Origin: Mycolicibacterium sphagni
Lineage (GTDB): Bacteria; Actinomycetota; Actinomycetes; Mycobacteriales; Mycobacteriaceae
Reading direction: 5' to 3'
Length of the DNA stretch: 53,106 bases
Assembly: GCF_013337765.1 (NCBI RefSeq)
Contig: NZ_VBSB01000016.1
Coordinates: 1-53,106 of the forward strand
Part shown: one piece after another, positions 41,505 to 51,081 of the stretch
How positions within the stretch are numbered: position 1 is the stretch's first letter
How the letters are laid out: each line of letters starts with the position of its first letter
Position numbers and translations under genes: made by a program
Notes under the pieces: model-generated
What the model was told of the DNA's origin: nothing
The model's input: the letters and a program-made list of their open reading frames with translations, nothing else
The model's database searches: none

Positions 41505-44031
41505 TCCACGTGTCGATCACGCCTTCGACCCGCCGCTCGCAGTGATCGGTAACCTGCGCTTCACCCGCGGCGGGGTATACGCCGACTATCTCATCGACGG
41601 TCTGCCTCTGGTCCTGCGGCCACTGCGCACCCATGAACGGGGAAGCCGCTTCTACCGCAACCTGGCGCGCGCCCTGCCCTCAGGCTGGAGCCTGTCCGGT
41701 CTCCTCGACACGACCGACCCGAATCGCCTGATGCGCAACATCGTTGGCAATCACAGCCACCGCCCGGACTGGGTCGAGCACTGCCGTTTGTGGGAGCCGA
41801 CGTTCAATCCCGCCACCGCACCAGTTGGCGCTGCGGTGTTCCTCGAGGAGCGGCGCCGCGGCTGGCTGACATTCCCCGTCGACAGCGGGCGTGCCGGGCG
41901 CACTGCTGCCGGCGCGGCCACCAAGGCTAAAGACTGGGTGGCCGGTCGCGACGTCGACTCCGACAACTCGGTGGCCGCCTACGCCCGCCTCGCCGCCGAG
42001 GTGGTTGCCTCACTTCCCCAGCAATTCAGCGTTCGGCCTGCCACACCGTTGCAGATCCTTTGGCAGCACCGCCACAGTGTCTTTCGCGGCACGCGGCGCG
42101 ACTCGATGCCTCCGGCCACAGCGGGCCCAGACCGGCTTACAGCCGCCGATTTCATCCGCCCGGCCGTCGACGAGGGGGCCAACGCCGTGCGTTCGACGCG
42201 GTGGCCAACCATGCGCCCGATCGTGCGCCTGTATGACACCGATCATCCTCAGGGGCCGTGCAGCTATCAAGCGCTGCTGCCCGTAACCCACTTTCCCGAT
42301 ACCGGGCTTCGGTTCACCAAGGCCGCCTACCTCTACGCCCTCGATAACGTCGATACCGAAGCCTGCATCGACTGGATGCAGCACGTGACGGTCCGCAGCC
42401 CCGAACGCGCCGAGGCACTCAACGCGCGAGCGGCCAAGAACATCAAGGACCAGATGCGGCAGCGAGGCCGCATGATTGAAGAGGACGACGAACTCGATAT
42501 CAAATTGGCCAACACGCGCGAGTACAACGCCCAGATCAAGGGCAATCCCAGCGAGCGGGAACTTGATGTCGCGACCCTGATCGTCGTGGGCGCACCGACG
42601 ATCGCGATGTGCGAGGACGCAGTCAAACAGGTGCGCCATGAGCTCGACCAAGCCGAGATTGCGGTCAGCCGCTGGCGCGGTGCACAGTCCAAGCTGTGGG
42701 CCGCGTTTAGCCCCGGCACGGAAAAGGACACTCACCTCGACGAGTTCAGAGATCCCACCTCAGCCCACCTCTGGGGCCGTTTCACGCCGCTGATCTCCAC
42801 CCGGGTCGGTGACTCCCGCGGCACACCGCTGGCAGAAAATCAGAACACGTTGCGACGCAGTCTGATCCTGCACGATCCCGAGGGGTGCGCCCGCCGTAAC
42901 AAAAACACCGGCCTGATCGTTATTGGCGATCCTGGAGCTGGAAAGTCCAACCGGGCCAAGCTATCCGGTATTGAAGTCGTCCTGCGGGGCGGCAAAGTCG
43001 ACGTGTTCGACCCCGGTACACACGGCGAGTGGGGTCAGGCGTTTCGCAATGTCACCCACACGACGGTGATCGATCTGGGGGATTCCCGATTCAGCCTCGA
43101 CCCGTTGCGAATGTTCCCTTTTGAGGAGGCTGGCGCGGTCGCCGCTGACCACATTCTGCCGATGATCGGCGTTCCGGCCGACAGCGACATGGAGAACCGG
43201 TTCACGCTGCTGGTGAGCCCGGCGATGCGCGAGGCCCGCGGCATCGGCTCGATGCGGGCGCTGATCGGGTATCTGCGGACCCAGCCGGAGGCACACAGTG
43301 ACATGCTGCTGGCCCGTCTGGAGGCCTGGGCCACCCAGCCAGCGGCGCGGGCCATCTTCGACGAAACGCTGCAGCCGTACTCGCCCACCCAGTCACTGGC
43401 CACCATCTGGCTGACTAGCCGTCTCGGACTGCCTGACGCCGACGACATCCTCAACCCCCACTTGTACTACAAGCTGCCCAAGGGTGCTCGGGCTGGCATG
43501 GCGATCTATGGGCTGATCATCGACACCGTGCAGCGTCATCAGTTTCTGCACCGCGAGCAGTTCTCCACGATGATCTTCGAGGAAGCCGCCGAACTGATGG
43601 CCTATCCTGCCGGCGCCCGCACCGCTCACCGCATCACTCGCCAAGGACGCAAGCACGCCACCGGTATCTGGCTGATCTCACAGGACTACCGCGATTTCGC
43701 GCGGATGGGCGATAAGTTCATCACCCAAAAGTGGCTATTCGCGATCCGCAACGAGGAGCTGGCCACCAAGACCCTGGAGTGGGCCGGGGTCGACCCGGCT
43801 CTCTACCCAGAGGTGGTGCAGTCCTACTACGAGGACACCAGCCCGGCGGAATCCGCCGATGATGAGGACAGCGACGACGACGCGTTCGGAAAGGTTCATC
43901 CCACCCGGATGGGGGAGGGGTTCATCGTCGATGAGCGCGGTCGCCGAGCGCGCTGCCGCTTCCTCGGCGCCCCCACCCCGCAGCTGGCCGCCGACGTCGA
44001 CAGCACCCCTCCGGCAGAGGTTTTCGCATGA
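41488..44031 (+). CDS. virB4: VirB4-family conjugation ATPase
   Basis: 847 aa. ATG 41488 is chosen for AAGGAG at 41477-41482. The N-terminal half holds the VirB4 N-domain (FDPPLAVIGNLRFTRGGVYA) and the long helical region. Walker A GDPGAGKSN lies at about 479-487, Walker B TMIFEEAAEL near 693-702, then GRKHATGIWLISQDYRD (motif after B). VirB4 powers pilus and channel assembly and is the universal marker of type IV secretion. The stop overlaps the next start (ATGATG). Confidence 0.92.
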   Translation: MARNADPRVDHAFDPPLAVIGNLRFTRGGVYADYLIDGLPLVLRPLRTHERGSRFYRNLARALPSGWSLSGLLDTTDPNRLMRNIVGNHSHRPDWVEHCRLWEPTFNPATAPVGAAVFLEERRRGWLTFPVDSGRAGRTAAGAATKAKDWVAGRDVDSDNSVAAYARLAAEVVASLPQQFSVRPATPLQILWQHRHSVFRGTRRDSMPPATAGPDRLTAADFIRPAVDEGANAVRSTRWPTMRPIVRLYDTDHPQGPCSYQALLPVTHFPDTGLRFTKAAYLYALDNVDTEACIDWMQHVTVRSPERAEALNARAAKNIKDQMRQRGRMIEEDDELDIKLANTREYNAQIKGNPSERELDVATLIVVGAPTIAMCEDAVKQVRHELDQAEIAVSRWRGAQSKLWAAFSPGTEKDTHLDEFRDPTSAHLWGRFTPLISTRVGDSRGTPLAENQNTLRRSLILHDPEGCARRNKNTGLIVIGDPGAGKSNRAKLSGIEVVLRGGKVDVFDPGTHGEWGQAFRNVTHTTVIDLGDSRFSLDPLRMFPFEEAGAVAADHILPMIGVPADSDMENRFTLLVSPAMREARGIGSMRALIGYLRTQPEAHSDMLLARLEAWATQPAARAIFDETLQPYSPTQSLATIWLTSRLGLPDADDILNPHLYYKLPKGARAGMAIYGLIIDTVQRHQFLHREQFSTMIFEEAAELMAYPAGARTAHRITRQGRKHATGIWLISQDYRDFARMGDKFITQKWLFAIRNEELATKTLEWAGVDPALYPEVVQSYYEDTSPAESADDEDSDDDAFGKVHPTRMGEGFIVDERGRRARCRFLGAPTPQLAADVDSTPPAEVFA

Positions 44032-46088
44032 TGTCCGGTGCACTCGCGCTATGGCTGGCCGATCACTCGCGCGCCCGACGCGCCCTGGTCACCGTGGGGC
44101 TGACCTATGCCCTGTCGTTCATCGCCCTGCTGTGCGCGCCCAACGCTGTGGCCGCTGGCGGCTCAGCGACGCTGGGCTGGACCGGGCTTCGGGATTCCGA
44201 TGGTGTGCCGGTCGCTTTCTACTTTCTGTCGATGGTCTCGTCACGGGAGGCGGCCACCAACAACGGTCAAGGCATCTCGGTTCTCGATCCCAGCTCATGG
44301 ATGCCGTGGATGGCCGCAGCGATGGAGCGTGCGGTCGACAATGCCACGGCCGCATGGTGGTTGACGCTGATCGCCGGCACCTTCATCTTCATTATGGCCG
44401 CCGCGCTGTGGTTTCTACGCTTCGCGCTCTCCACAGGTTGGCTGGTGGCCATCGCCACCTTCGCCCACCCGCTGTACAACGCCGTCAGCTCGTTGGCGAG
44501 CTCCATGCTGCTCGGGCCCATCGCCGTCACGATCTGCGTCATCGTCGCCGGCTATCACATGTTGCGCGGACATCCCGGCCGCGGATGGGCGATGATCGGC
44601 ACCGCCATCACCTTGACGGTGCTCCTGGCGACGGTGTTTTCCGACCCGATCGGGGACCTTTACAGCGAGCATGGACTGCTGGCGCTGGGACGGGGCACTG
44701 GCTTGGAGATCGCGCAAGCCGCCACTGGGGCACCCTTCGCGTCAGGCACCTCCTTGGACGCCAAGCTCGATGCCCTAATGGCCAACGTCGTGACCGCCGG
44801 CGTACGGCATCCACTGCAAGTCCTCAACTTTGGGATGGTCATCGACGACGTCGGCGGATGCCGGCAAGCTTGGAATGCCGCCATCACCAGTGCCGGCGGC
44901 GTTGATGGTCCCGGCCCAGCGCACGCCATGGCCACCTGCGGTGCACCCCAGGCCTTGGCCTACGCCCAACGCCTCGGCGGCTCTGACGCCACCACCGGCC
45001 TGCTGCTGGTGATCGTCGCCATCGTGGTGGCGTTCTTCTACTTCTATGTCGGCCTTTCGGCCATGCTGGTCGGGATCAAATCCCTGTACTTCGGGATCTT
45101 GCTCGGGCCGTCGTTCCTGATCGGCATGGCCGGGCTCGTTCGTGCCCTGGCCTTCGCAAAGCACTGCGGCACAGAGCTTTTCATGCACGTCGTGCAGCTC
45201 ATGGTGTTCGAGGTCTACCTTGCCGTCTCGGCGATCGGCATCACTTGGGTGCTGACCACCGACGCCTTCGGCGCCTCGACGGCCACCGCCATCCCCCGCG
45301 TGTTGATCATGGCCTTGGTAGCCGCCGCGCTGTGGCTCGGCTTCCGCGTTGTCGACCGCTCCTTCCATACCGACAGCATGAGCACGATTGTCCGCCAGGT
45401 CGGGGGAGCGTGGCGAGCCGGGACGGGCACCGTCCGCAACGAAGCCGCGGACTACCGCGGCACGGTGCAGAACACCCGAGAGCGGCTCGGACAGCTCGGC
45501 CGCCGCCGCGGTCACGGCGCCACCGACGACGATAACGAGGCCGCTGGCGCGACACGACGGCTGCCGGGCATGGAGTGGTTCAAGCCGCGCTCGACGAGTC
45601 CGACCACCGCCCAGCGTGGCCCGGCAGCCGGACCCGCCAGCCCGGCCCCGGACTCCGCCGCCAAGTCCGCAACCACAACCGCCGTGCTCGGCGCGGTGAA
45701 AGTAGCCGCCCCAGAAGTCGCCGTGCCCGCCTCGGCCGCGGAGAAGGTCGCCAGCACAGCCGGGCACCTCGTGACGACCGCGAAGAACAGCGGCAGCTCC
45801 GCATCACGCCCGGTCCCACCGGACGCGCGGGGCGAGGCCTCGCCCGCTCCGTTACGACCGGCGCGCACCGACACCACCGGCACGCCCTCGATCATGCGCG
45901 AGCCCACCCAGGCGCCGACCCTGGCCAGCCGCAGCAGAGCAGCCCGCCCCGCCACCGGCGAGGCGCAACCGGCGCGCGGGACAGGTGCGTCAACGGGGAC
46001 AATCGATACCGACGAGCGAGGTCAGCGCGACACCACGCAGCCTGGCCCAGCCCGCCCCACGCGACCACCCCGAGAGATTGGGTCTTAG
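44028..46088 (+). CDS. VirB6/TrbL-like polytopic membrane protein with long disordered tail
   Basis: 686 aa, ATGA-coupled to virB4. Residues 15 to about 450 contain a leader-like helix and about seven more transmembrane helices with an extracytoplasmic loop holding two Cys (GGCRQAW, MATCGAP), as in VirB6/TrbL channel proteins. From about 460 to the end it is Ala/Pro/Thr/Arg-rich and disordered, roughly a third of the protein. It forms the inner-membrane passage for DNA. Confidence 0.75.
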   Translation: MMSGALALWLADHSRARRALVTVGLTYALSFIALLCAPNAVAAGGSATLGWTGLRDSDGVPVAFYFLSMVSSREAATNNGQGISVLDPSSWMPWMAAAMERAVDNATAAWWLTLIAGTFIFIMAAALWFLRFALSTGWLVAIATFAHPLYNAVSSLASSMLLGPIAVTICVIVAGYHMLRGHPGRGWAMIGTAITLTVLLATVFSDPIGDLYSEHGLLALGRGTGLEIAQAATGAPFASGTSLDAKLDALMANVVTAGVRHPLQVLNFGMVIDDVGGCRQAWNAAITSAGGVDGPGPAHAMATCGAPQALAYAQRLGGSDATTGLLLVIVAIVVAFFYFYVGLSAMLVGIKSLYFGILLGPSFLIGMAGLVRALAFAKHCGTELFMHVVQLMVFEVYLAVSAIGITWVLTTDAFGASTATAIPRVLIMALVAAALWLGFRVVDRSFHTDSMSTIVRQVGGAWRAGTGTVRNEAADYRGTVQNTRERLGQLGRRRGHGATDDDNEAAGATRRLPGMEWFKPRSTSPTTAQRGPAAGPASPAPDSAAKSATTTAVLGAVKVAAPEVAVPASAAEKVASTAGHLVTTAKNSGSSASRPVPPDARGEASPAPLRPARTDTTGTPSIMREPTQAPTLASRSRAARPATGEAQPARGTGASTGTIDTDERGQRDTTQPGPARPTRPPREIGS

Positions 46089-46091
46089 ACG

Positions 46092-47873
46092 ATGAGCACT
46101 GCGCGTGACTACCTCGACGCTGGTATCGACGCCCTGGGCCTGCTTGGCGGCCCCGCCGACCTCAATGCAGCTCGTGAGCAGTTTCGCCGCGCGGTCAGCA
46201 TGGACGCCGGAATGTGTGATGCCTGGCTGGGGCTGATCGCAACCGGTGACCACGCCAGCGAAACGCTGCGACACGCACACGAGACCAGCGCAACAGTGCA
46301 CCGCGAAACCCGCCGCCTGGGACTACAGGACACGGCCCTGGAGGCGTCGGTGCCCTCTCCGGGCTTCATTGAGGTGTTCCCCCACACCGCTGCCACGATC
46401 ACGCTGGCCTACATCGCTGCGCTGCTCAGCGAAGGCGATCACGACACCGCCGAGAAGCTGTTGGAGTCCTTCGACACCGGCCGCGAACCCCACCAGACGC
46501 CGATCTGGCGTTGCTTGGGCGTCACCCTGCACTACATCACCCAGCGCTGGACCGATGTCCTGGACTGGGCGGGCAGGCCAGTTAGCGGGACCCTGCGGGT
46601 GGTCGACGCCGCCACCGACCTGATGGCGGGTGTCGCCCATGTGCACTTGGGCGAGTTCGAGGCCGGGCTGGTTCTGCTGCGCGCTGTCCCCACCGACCAG
46701 GTGAGCGCCCAAGCTGGCGCCCTGGGCGCGCTGTACCGAGGCTACGCGCTGCGGAGGCTGGGCCGGGAAAACGACGCGCGCACAGAATTCGGGATGGCCA
46801 ACGTCAACGGCCGGATGCTTCCCGACGCTGCCGCAGCGCTGGGCGACGCCACCTTTGCGCCAGCGATCACCACGGCCGAGGCGATCGCCGCTCGGACCAG
46901 CCGCTGGGACCCGCAGTCCGGACCGACTCCCGACGAGCTGCGCGAAGCCGAACAGGCCAAAGCCGCCCAATCCGTCCTTGAAGAATCCGAGCGCGATCTG
47001 CAGGCCTTCATCGGCCTCGGAACCGTCAAGGCTCACATCAACAAACTCAAGCAGGGGCTGGTGTACGACCGTGCGATGGCCGCACGCGGCGAGGCGGTCG
47101 GGCAGCGCAACGCCCTGCACATGACCCTCGTCGGCCCGCCGGGCACTGCGAAGACCTCCATTGCTCGGGTGATGGGCAAGATGTACTTCGGCCTGGGCAT
47201 TCTGAAGTCGCCGAAATTCATTGAGGTCTCCCGTAAGGACCTCGTCGGCTCGGTCATCGGCGACACCGAGGCCAAGACCGGCGCGGTTCTTGAAAAAGCG
47301 CGCGACCGCGTCCTGTTCGTCGACGAGGCCCCCGAGCTGTACAAGTCCGACAACGAACGCGACTTCGGCCGCATCGCGCTCGACGTCATCATGAAGTTCG
47401 CCGAGGATCACCGCGACGACACCTTGATCGCGCTCGCGGGCTACGCCGAGGGAATGAATCGGCTTCTGTCGGCCAATCCTGGCCTGCGGTCACGCTTTCC
47501 GAACAAGCTGGAGTTCACCTCCTACAGTGCCGACGAACTCGGTCAGATCGCCGCCTTGTTTGCCGAGAACTATCACGTCCTGGTGCACCCCGAGGCGGTC
47601 GCAGCGTTTAACCGCTACACGCAATGGCTCACCGCCACCTCGACCAGCAACTCAGAGGACCCCACCGAGACACTGATCGACATCGCTGGCAACGGCCGCT
47701 ACGTGCGAAACGTCATGTCCGAGGCGGTGGAACTGATGAAGGCCCGAGTGGTCGCGGACACCTCGATCGACATGGCCACCGCCGACCTCGACGTGCTGCG
47801 CACCGTGACCAGCCACGACATGATCGGCGCCGTCACAGCGATCCTGGCCAGCGCCGGAATACAGACCCAGTAG
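46092..47873 (+). CDS. eccA: EccA, AAA+ ATPase of the ESX system
   Basis: 593 aa, starting 3 bp after the VirB6-like gene. The N-terminal about 280 residues are helical repeats of TPR type (the EccA substrate-binding part). The AAA+ domain of the CbbX/CfxQ class follows: Walker A GPPGTAKTS at about 347-355, Walker B VLFVDEAPEL at about 406-415, then GLRSRFPNKLEF (arginine finger region). EccA is thought to disassemble EspG-PPE complexes or prime substrates. Here it is inside the conjugation operon, 11 kb from the other ecc genes. Confidence 0.9.
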   Translation: MSTARDYLDAGIDALGLLGGPADLNAAREQFRRAVSMDAGMCDAWLGLIATGDHASETLRHAHETSATVHRETRRLGLQDTALEASVPSPGFIEVFPHTAATITLAYIAALLSEGDHDTAEKLLESFDTGREPHQTPIWRCLGVTLHYITQRWTDVLDWAGRPVSGTLRVVDAATDLMAGVAHVHLGEFEAGLVLLRAVPTDQVSAQAGALGALYRGYALRRLGRENDARTEFGMANVNGRMLPDAAAALGDATFAPAITTAEAIAARTSRWDPQSGPTPDELREAEQAKAAQSVLEESERDLQAFIGLGTVKAHINKLKQGLVYDRAMAARGEAVGQRNALHMTLVGPPGTAKTSIARVMGKMYFGLGILKSPKFIEVSRKDLVGSVIGDTEAKTGAVLEKARDRVLFVDEAPELYKSDNERDFGRIALDVIMKFAEDHRDDTLIALAGYAEGMNRLLSANPGLRSRFPNKLEFTSYSADELGQIAALFAENYHVLVHPEAVAAFNRYTQWLTATSTSNSEDPTETLIDIAGNGRYVRNVMSEAVELMKARVVADTSIDMATADLDVLRTVTSHDMIGAVTAILASAGIQTQ

Positions 47874-47975
47874 AGCCAGGCATGGCGCGACGACGAATGC
47901 CGGCGCAGAGACAAGAGCGACTAGCTCGAGGACCGGCATGCCAGCAGTGATGCTCCGGTCGCCGCAGAGTGCGAC

Positions 47976-49040
47976 ATGAGCGACAAGACCATCTCAGACA
48001 CGCCAGCTCGCTCCGGCGTAGCTGCCGCGCCGGTACGCGATGCTGGAGCCATGTTCGCAGCAGCACTGTGGTGGCGGGATATCGCATTGAACAGGTGCTG
48101 GCCACCGGCGCGACCGGAACGGTGTACCTGGCGAAAAACCCGACGCTGCCCCGACGCGATGCGCTCAAGGTGCTCAGCGCGGACCACGCGTTTCGCGAAC
48201 GCTTCGCCCGTGAAGCCGACATCGCTTCGCTGCTTGAGCAGCCCAATATCGTCGCGATCCACAGCCGCGGCGAAGCCGAGAAATGGGCAACCGTGGATCG
48301 CTATGCAATATGTCGCCGGCACCGACGCCGAAGCGGCATTGCGGGCTGGCACCATGAGCGCAGCACGAGCGATCCGCATCATCGGGGAAGTCGCCAAGGC
48401 CCTCGACTACGCCCACCGGCGCGGTGTGGTCCATCACGACGTCAACCCGGGAAACCTACTGTTGGCCTTGGATTCTGACGACGAGGAGCGAGTCTTGCTT
48501 AGCGACTTCGGGGTGGCGCGGGCCGCCGGGAGGCCGGGCGGCCCCCAGCAGCTGACCGACGATGCGACGCTCGCGGTAACCCTGGCCTACGCCGCGCCCG
48601 AGGTGATCACTGGCGAGGCAATCGATGGCCGCGCCGACATCTACTCGCTAGCGTGCACCCTGTTCCGGCTGCTCACCGGTAACCAGCCGTTCTCCAGCGC
48701 CGAGGGAACCACCGCCCTGGCCCTGGCCCATCTGCACCAACCGCCGCCACGGATCTCCGACCACCTGCCTCACGCGACTCGTCAGCTCGACATCGTGATG
48801 GCCAGGGCGCTGGCGAAAAATCCCTCGGATCGCTTCAGCTCGGCGCGCGAGTTCGCCGCGGCGGCCACCGCCGCGGCGCAGTCGATCATCGCGCCGACCC
48901 CTCCGACTCCGCCGGCGGGCGCGGGCTATTCCCGCGGTAATCGGTTGCTGTCCAGCTGGTCTCGACCCAGCGACCTACGCGAGGCGATCCGGACTGCGCC
49001 GATCGCGCTGTCACAGCTGCGCCCGCAGCGACACCTAGAC
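47976..49040 (+). pseudogene. Ser/Thr protein kinase, frameshifted and truncated by an IS110-family element
   Basis: The kinase N-lobe (AGYRIEQVLATGATGTVYLA, then DALKVL and FAREADIASLL) is read in one frame. From about 48290 the rest (IAMQYVAGTDAEAALRAG, VVHHDVNPGN, LSDFGVARA, AYAAPEV) is in another; removing one T in AAATGGG near 48283 would restore the frame. The start region (MSDKTISDTPARSG from 47976) seems shifted once more near 48065. The catalytic loop is HHDVNPGN instead of HRDxKPxN, losing the usual Arg and Lys. The coding part ends at the IS left end. A membrane/sensor remnant lies beyond the IS. Confidence 0.7.
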
Positions 49041-49078
49041 GGTATGGGTGACTGCCAGCGTTGAGTTGGGGTTGCGGG

Positions 49079-49161
49079 CCGGGGCCCCACTCACCCATGT
49101 TCGTGGGTTACCGAGTAGGGAGCGCCTGCTCGGTCTATCCGACAGTGGTGGGAGGCCCCGG
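49079..49161 (+). ncRNA. Bridge-RNA-like fold in the IS110 left end
   Basis: CCGGGGCC (49079-49086) pairs perfectly with GGCCCCGG (49154-49161), extended by CCAC with GTGG (49148-49151). This long stem encloses two hairpins: ACCCA/TGGGT (49093-49097 and 49104-49108, 6-nt loop) and ACCGAG/CTCGGT (49110-49115 and 49129-49134, 13-nt loop). In IS110-group elements the bridge RNA that pairs with donor and target DNA is encoded in this position, 5' of the transposase. The stem includes the first base of the transposase start codon. Hand fold only. Confidence 0.5.
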
Positions 49162-50252
49162 TGTTTACAGAGCGTACGAGTGTTGGCTTGGACGTGCACG
49201 CACGTTCGGTGGCGGCAGCGGCTATCGACGGCGTGACCGGGGAGGTGTACCAAACCCGGTTGACCCCGTCTTACGAGCACATCCGGTCGTGGATATCGGA
49301 GTTGCCGGGCCCGGTGGCGGTGGCTTACGAGGCCGGTCCGACCGGCTTTGGACTGTATCGATTCTTGTCCGAGGCCGGGATTCGGTGTGAGGTGGTGGCG
49401 CCGTCGAAACTGCAGAAACCCTCTGGAGACCGGGTCAAGACCGATGCCCGCGATGCGGTGCATCTGTCCCGGTTATTGCGCTTGGACGAGGTCACCTCGG
49501 TGTCGATCCCGAGTGTGAGTCAGGAATCGGTCCGGGATCTGGTACGGGCCCGGGAGGACTGTCGCGGTGATCTGATGAGAGCGCGTCATCGGCTGTCCAA
49601 GCTGATGCTGCGTCATGGCATCGTCTACTACGACGGCAGGGCGTGGACCGGTGCCCATGATCGGTGGTTGCGTACCGTCGCCGCACCCCGGTTGACGTTG
49701 CCAGCGACCAAGATGGCCTTCGACGCCGACTACGACCACGTGCTGACCATGGAGGCTCGACGGGGGCGTCTGGACGCGGCCATCGAGGACATCGCCGCCG
49801 ACGGTGAGTTCACCGCGATCGTGCGCAGGGTGTCGTGTCTTCGCGGGGTGAGCACGTTGACCGGGTTGGCGTTGGCGGTGGAGATCGGTGATTGGAATCG
49901 GTTCACCGGCAACACGATTGGTTCGTTCGTCGGGTTGACGCCGTCGGAGTACTCGTCGGGCTCCTCGCGGGCGCAGGGCCCGATCACCAAGGCCGGGAAC
50001 ACTCACGTGCGGCGGTTGCTGATCGAGGCGGCCTGGCATCACCGGCCCCGTTACACCGTGGGTGCGGTGATGCGTCAGCGGTGGGACCAGGCCCCCGCAG
50101 CTGCCCGCGCCCGCGGAGACGAGGGCAATCGCCGCTTGCACGGTAGGTGGGTGGGCTTCCTGGAACGCCGCAAGCGACCCGTGGTCGCCAACGTGGCGAT
50201 TGCCCGCGAGCTTGCCGGCTGGTGCTGGTCGCTGGCGGTGATGGAAGACTGA
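49161..50252 (+). CDS. IS110-family transposase (DEDD recombinase)
   Basis: 363 aa from GTG 49161. RuvC-like acidic residues: Asp11 (GLDVHA), Glu57 (AYEAGPTGFGL), Asp95 and Asp98 (TDARDAV). The C-terminal Tnp20 part has the conserved serine region TPSEYSSGSSRAQGPITKAG near 257-276 and RRLLIEAAWHH. The gene is intact and full length, so the element may be active with its bridge RNA. Confidence 0.92.
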   Translation: MFTERTSVGLDVHARSVAAAAIDGVTGEVYQTRLTPSYEHIRSWISELPGPVAVAYEAGPTGFGLYRFLSEAGIRCEVVAPSKLQKPSGDRVKTDARDAVHLSRLLRLDEVTSVSIPSVSQESVRDLVRAREDCRGDLMRARHRLSKLMLRHGIVYYDGRAWTGAHDRWLRTVAAPRLTLPATKMAFDADYDHVLTMEARRGRLDAAIEDIAADGEFTAIVRRVSCLRGVSTLTGLALAVEIGDWNRFTGNTIGSFVGLTPSEYSSGSSRAQGPITKAGNTHVRRLLIEAAWHHRPRYTVGAVMRQRWDQAPAAARARGDEGNRRLHGRWVGFLERRKRPVVANVAIARELAGWCWSLAVMED

Positions 50253-50469
50253 TCGCCACCTGAACTGCTTCCTGCCCGAGTGCGGTGGTGGCAGCGCGTG
50301 GATCGACCCGCGACACAACTATGAGCAGGCCCTCGGGTCGACGCTCGACCCTAGACACGCGGATGCGATCCAGCCGAATCACCGTCCTGCGGTAGCCAAC
50401 CCGCGCATATCAGTCTGACCGCGCGTCGCCAATGACACGCTCACCACACGGACCCGCTCAGGAAGTACG

Positions 50470-50506
50470 AGGCGCCGTCGGGGTAGCTCCCCGGCGGCGC
50501 CTCCCC
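50470..50506. terminator. Strong stem-loop between IS110 and the membrane-protein remnant
   Basis: GAGGCGCCGTCGGGG and CCCCGGCGGCGCCTC pair over 15 positions with one G-T pair and a TAGCT loop. The following CCCCTTGCCCTC is only weakly T-rich. It probably works as a terminator in either direction. A TTGACA follows at 50515-50520, so a new transcript could begin after it. Confidence 0.5.
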
Positions 50507-50519
50507 TTGCCCTCTTGAC

Positions 50520-51065
50520 AAACTTCTCTACATATACCTAGTCGTTCTGTGGTCCGTCTTCGCCGTCGTGGCAGCCATCGCGGTAGTGATGTGGGCAGCT
50601 CTGCAGTGGCCCGACGGGGATTCGGCCCAGCCGGGCCTCACCGTCAACGACAGCTCCCACGACAGCCAGCAGCACGTCCGCCGCTGCGGCAGCGACACTG
50701 GCGCGGCTGCTCCCGCCGGGTTACCCGCCCGATGCGTGCAAGCCCGCCCCCGCCAACGCGAAGGTGGCCGCGGTCCTGTCCTGTGGCCCCAGCAGCGATC
50801 CCGGTGGGCCGACGTCGTCGACCTACACACTCGCCCCGGATCTGCCGACACTGCGCACCGCGTTCACCGACACCGTCAGTCACCGGGCCCGTGGCGACGC
50901 AACGACAGCCCCACCGTGATCCGGGGCACCCTGTTTTGCGGCGCTCAATCCGGCCAACCTGTGGTGGCGTGGACCGACGACAGCAGACTGCTGCTCAGCG
51001 TTGTGCGAACCGACCCTCCCGGCACCTTGGACGGGCTCTACGCATGGTGGTCGTCGCACTCGTAG
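50520..51065 (+). pseudogene. Remnant of transmembrane and sensor domain, probably from the kinase
   Basis: Three pieces in alternating frames. First, a transmembrane helix (LVVLWSVFAVVAAIAVVMWA, about 50538-50597). Then a Thr/Ala-rich linker and the first half of an extracytoplasmic domain (ARLLPPGYPPDACKPAPANA, VLSCGPSSDPGG) in the +1 frame. Then, back in the first frame from about 50885, its end (TVIRGTLFCGAQSGQPVVAW to YAWWSSHS). Mycobacterial membrane kinases carry such Cys-containing outer domains, so this is likely the kinase's lost C-terminal half. It could instead be a decayed stand-alone membrane protein, since a terminator-like stem precedes it. Confidence 0.5.
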
Positions 51066-51081
51066 CCGCCATGAGCTTGCT

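Larger units (their letters stand above)
49041..50356 (+). mobile_element. IS110-family insertion sequence (about 1.3 kb)
   Basis: The seven bases CCTAGAC stand at 49034-49040 and again at 50350-50356, flanking the transposase gene with about 120 bp on its left and 100 bp on its right. IS110-group elements lack terminal inverted repeats and recombine at short shared cores, so these repeats are the best boundary candidates. The element interrupts the kinase gene. The exact ends are inferred. Confidence 0.65.

Noticed and set aside
44775..45767. 330-codon open frame on the minus strand
   Set aside because: It is antisense to the VirB6-like gene and Gly/Arg/His-rich, a shadow of its GC-rich tail.
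46323..47411. 362-codon open frame on the minus strand
   Set aside because: It is antisense to eccA, which has complete AAA+ motifs; codon positions favour eccA.
50515..50545. TTGACA with CATATACC as a promoter
   Set aside because: The spacing (about 12 bp) is too short for sigma-70; a weak TAGTCG at 18 bp is not convincing.
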